From Exiguobacterium sp. AM39-5BH (GTDB lineage Bacteria; Bacillota; Bacilli; Exiguobacteriales; Exiguobacteriaceae): DNA of 6,493 nucleotides. Of this stretch, positions 6,453 to 6,493 are shown piece after piece. Position numbers and translations under genes: made by a program. Location: the NCBI RefSeq assembly GCF_003467445.1, contig NZ_QSGS01000027.1, positions 1-6,493 on the forward strand, read 5' to 3'. The notes below the pieces were generated by a model. It searched no databases. It had not been told where the DNA came from and saw only the letters and a program-made list of their open reading frames with translations. Each line of letters starts with the position of its first letter. Position 1 is the stretch's first letter.

Positions 6453-6493
6453 ATGGCGAGAAGTCGGCATTCAATCGAACAAAAACTGAGTGC
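6453..6493 (+). CDS. IS3-family OrfA (helix-turn-helix protein), 5' end only
   Basis: The first thirteen codons read MARSRHSIEQKLS and run off the window. The basic start followed by S-x-E-x-KL resembles the opening of IS150-type OrfA proteins, which bind the IS ends and are joined to OrfB by a ribosomal frameshift in the family. GGGGAG at 6439-6444 lies 8 bases before the ATG. Too little is present to test the domain itself; the assignment leans on the adjacent terminal repeat. Confidence 0.65.
   Translation, partial: MARSRHSIEQKLS

Larger units (their letters stand above)
6385..6493 (+). mobile_element. Left end of an IS3-family (IS150-like) insertion sequence, partial
   Basis: The ccdA coding sequence breaks off abruptly at 6384, and the following TGATATGCTCCCC with TAGGTAGACAG has the form of an IS3/IS150-type left terminal repeat beginning with TG. 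An orfA start follows within 70 bases, as usual in the family. The rest of the element, the right repeat and the target duplication lie outside the window. Confidence 0.75.

Noticed and set aside
1..6493. Composite transposon bounded by the two insertion sequences
   Set aside because: The flanking elements belong to different families (IS1182 and IS3), and the left one lacks its own left end, so they cannot mobilise the cargo together.

Overview
The window looks like an accessory, metal-resistance segment from a Gram-positive Bacillales-type bacterium (Firmicutes). The evidence is strong AAGGAGG-type ribosome binding sites, a TTG start on cadA, and Bacillales-style CadA/CadC/CadD and BdbD/BdbC/CcdA proteins. 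A plasmid or genomic island is likely, because both window edges are broken insertion sequences of two different families. Base composition is mosaic: the left insertion sequence is clearly GC-rich, while the central regulatory region is AT-rich. I would guess Exiguobacterium or a planococcal/staphylococcal relative, but the sequence alone does not settle it.

Layout. (1) 1-1180: the 3' two-thirds of an IS1182-type transposase, with its first catalytic Asp lost, followed by a strong terminator hairpin and the element's right end. This end sits 6 bp from the cadA stop codon. (2) 4683-1187, minus strand: a cadmium/zinc resistance cluster in the order cadD (membrane Cd transporter), cadC (ArsR/SmtB-family metal-sensing repressor), cadA (P1B-type Cd/Zn/Pb-exporting ATPase with two tandem HMA domains). 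cadA carries a one-base frameshift near 1785. (3) 4684-4991: a divergent intergenic region with a good promoter for cadD and a perfect CadC-type inverted repeat at its predicted transcription start. (4) 4992-6387, plus strand: a thiol-disulfide module, bdbD (DsbA-like oxidase), bdbC (DsbB-like quinone-linked re-oxidant) and ccdA (reductant carrier). ccdA is cut after 54 codons by an insertion. (5) 6385-6493: the left end of an IS3-family (IS150-like) element with the first codons of its orfA.

How the parts may work together. CadC should repress the cad genes until Cd/Zn/Pb binds. CadA and CadD then remove metal from the cytoplasm. BdbD and BdbC make and maintain disulfides outside the membrane, where thiophilic metals damage protein thiols. 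The intact ancestor would also have supplied reducing equivalents through CcdA. In this copy the CadA ATPase (frameshift) and CcdA (insertion) appear broken, leaving CadD, CadC, BdbD and BdbC intact. The most interesting points are the divergent pairing of cad and disulfide genes, the ATGA-linked split of cadA, and a 24-bp hairpin at the IS3 left end that hides the orfA ribosome binding site from read-through transcripts.
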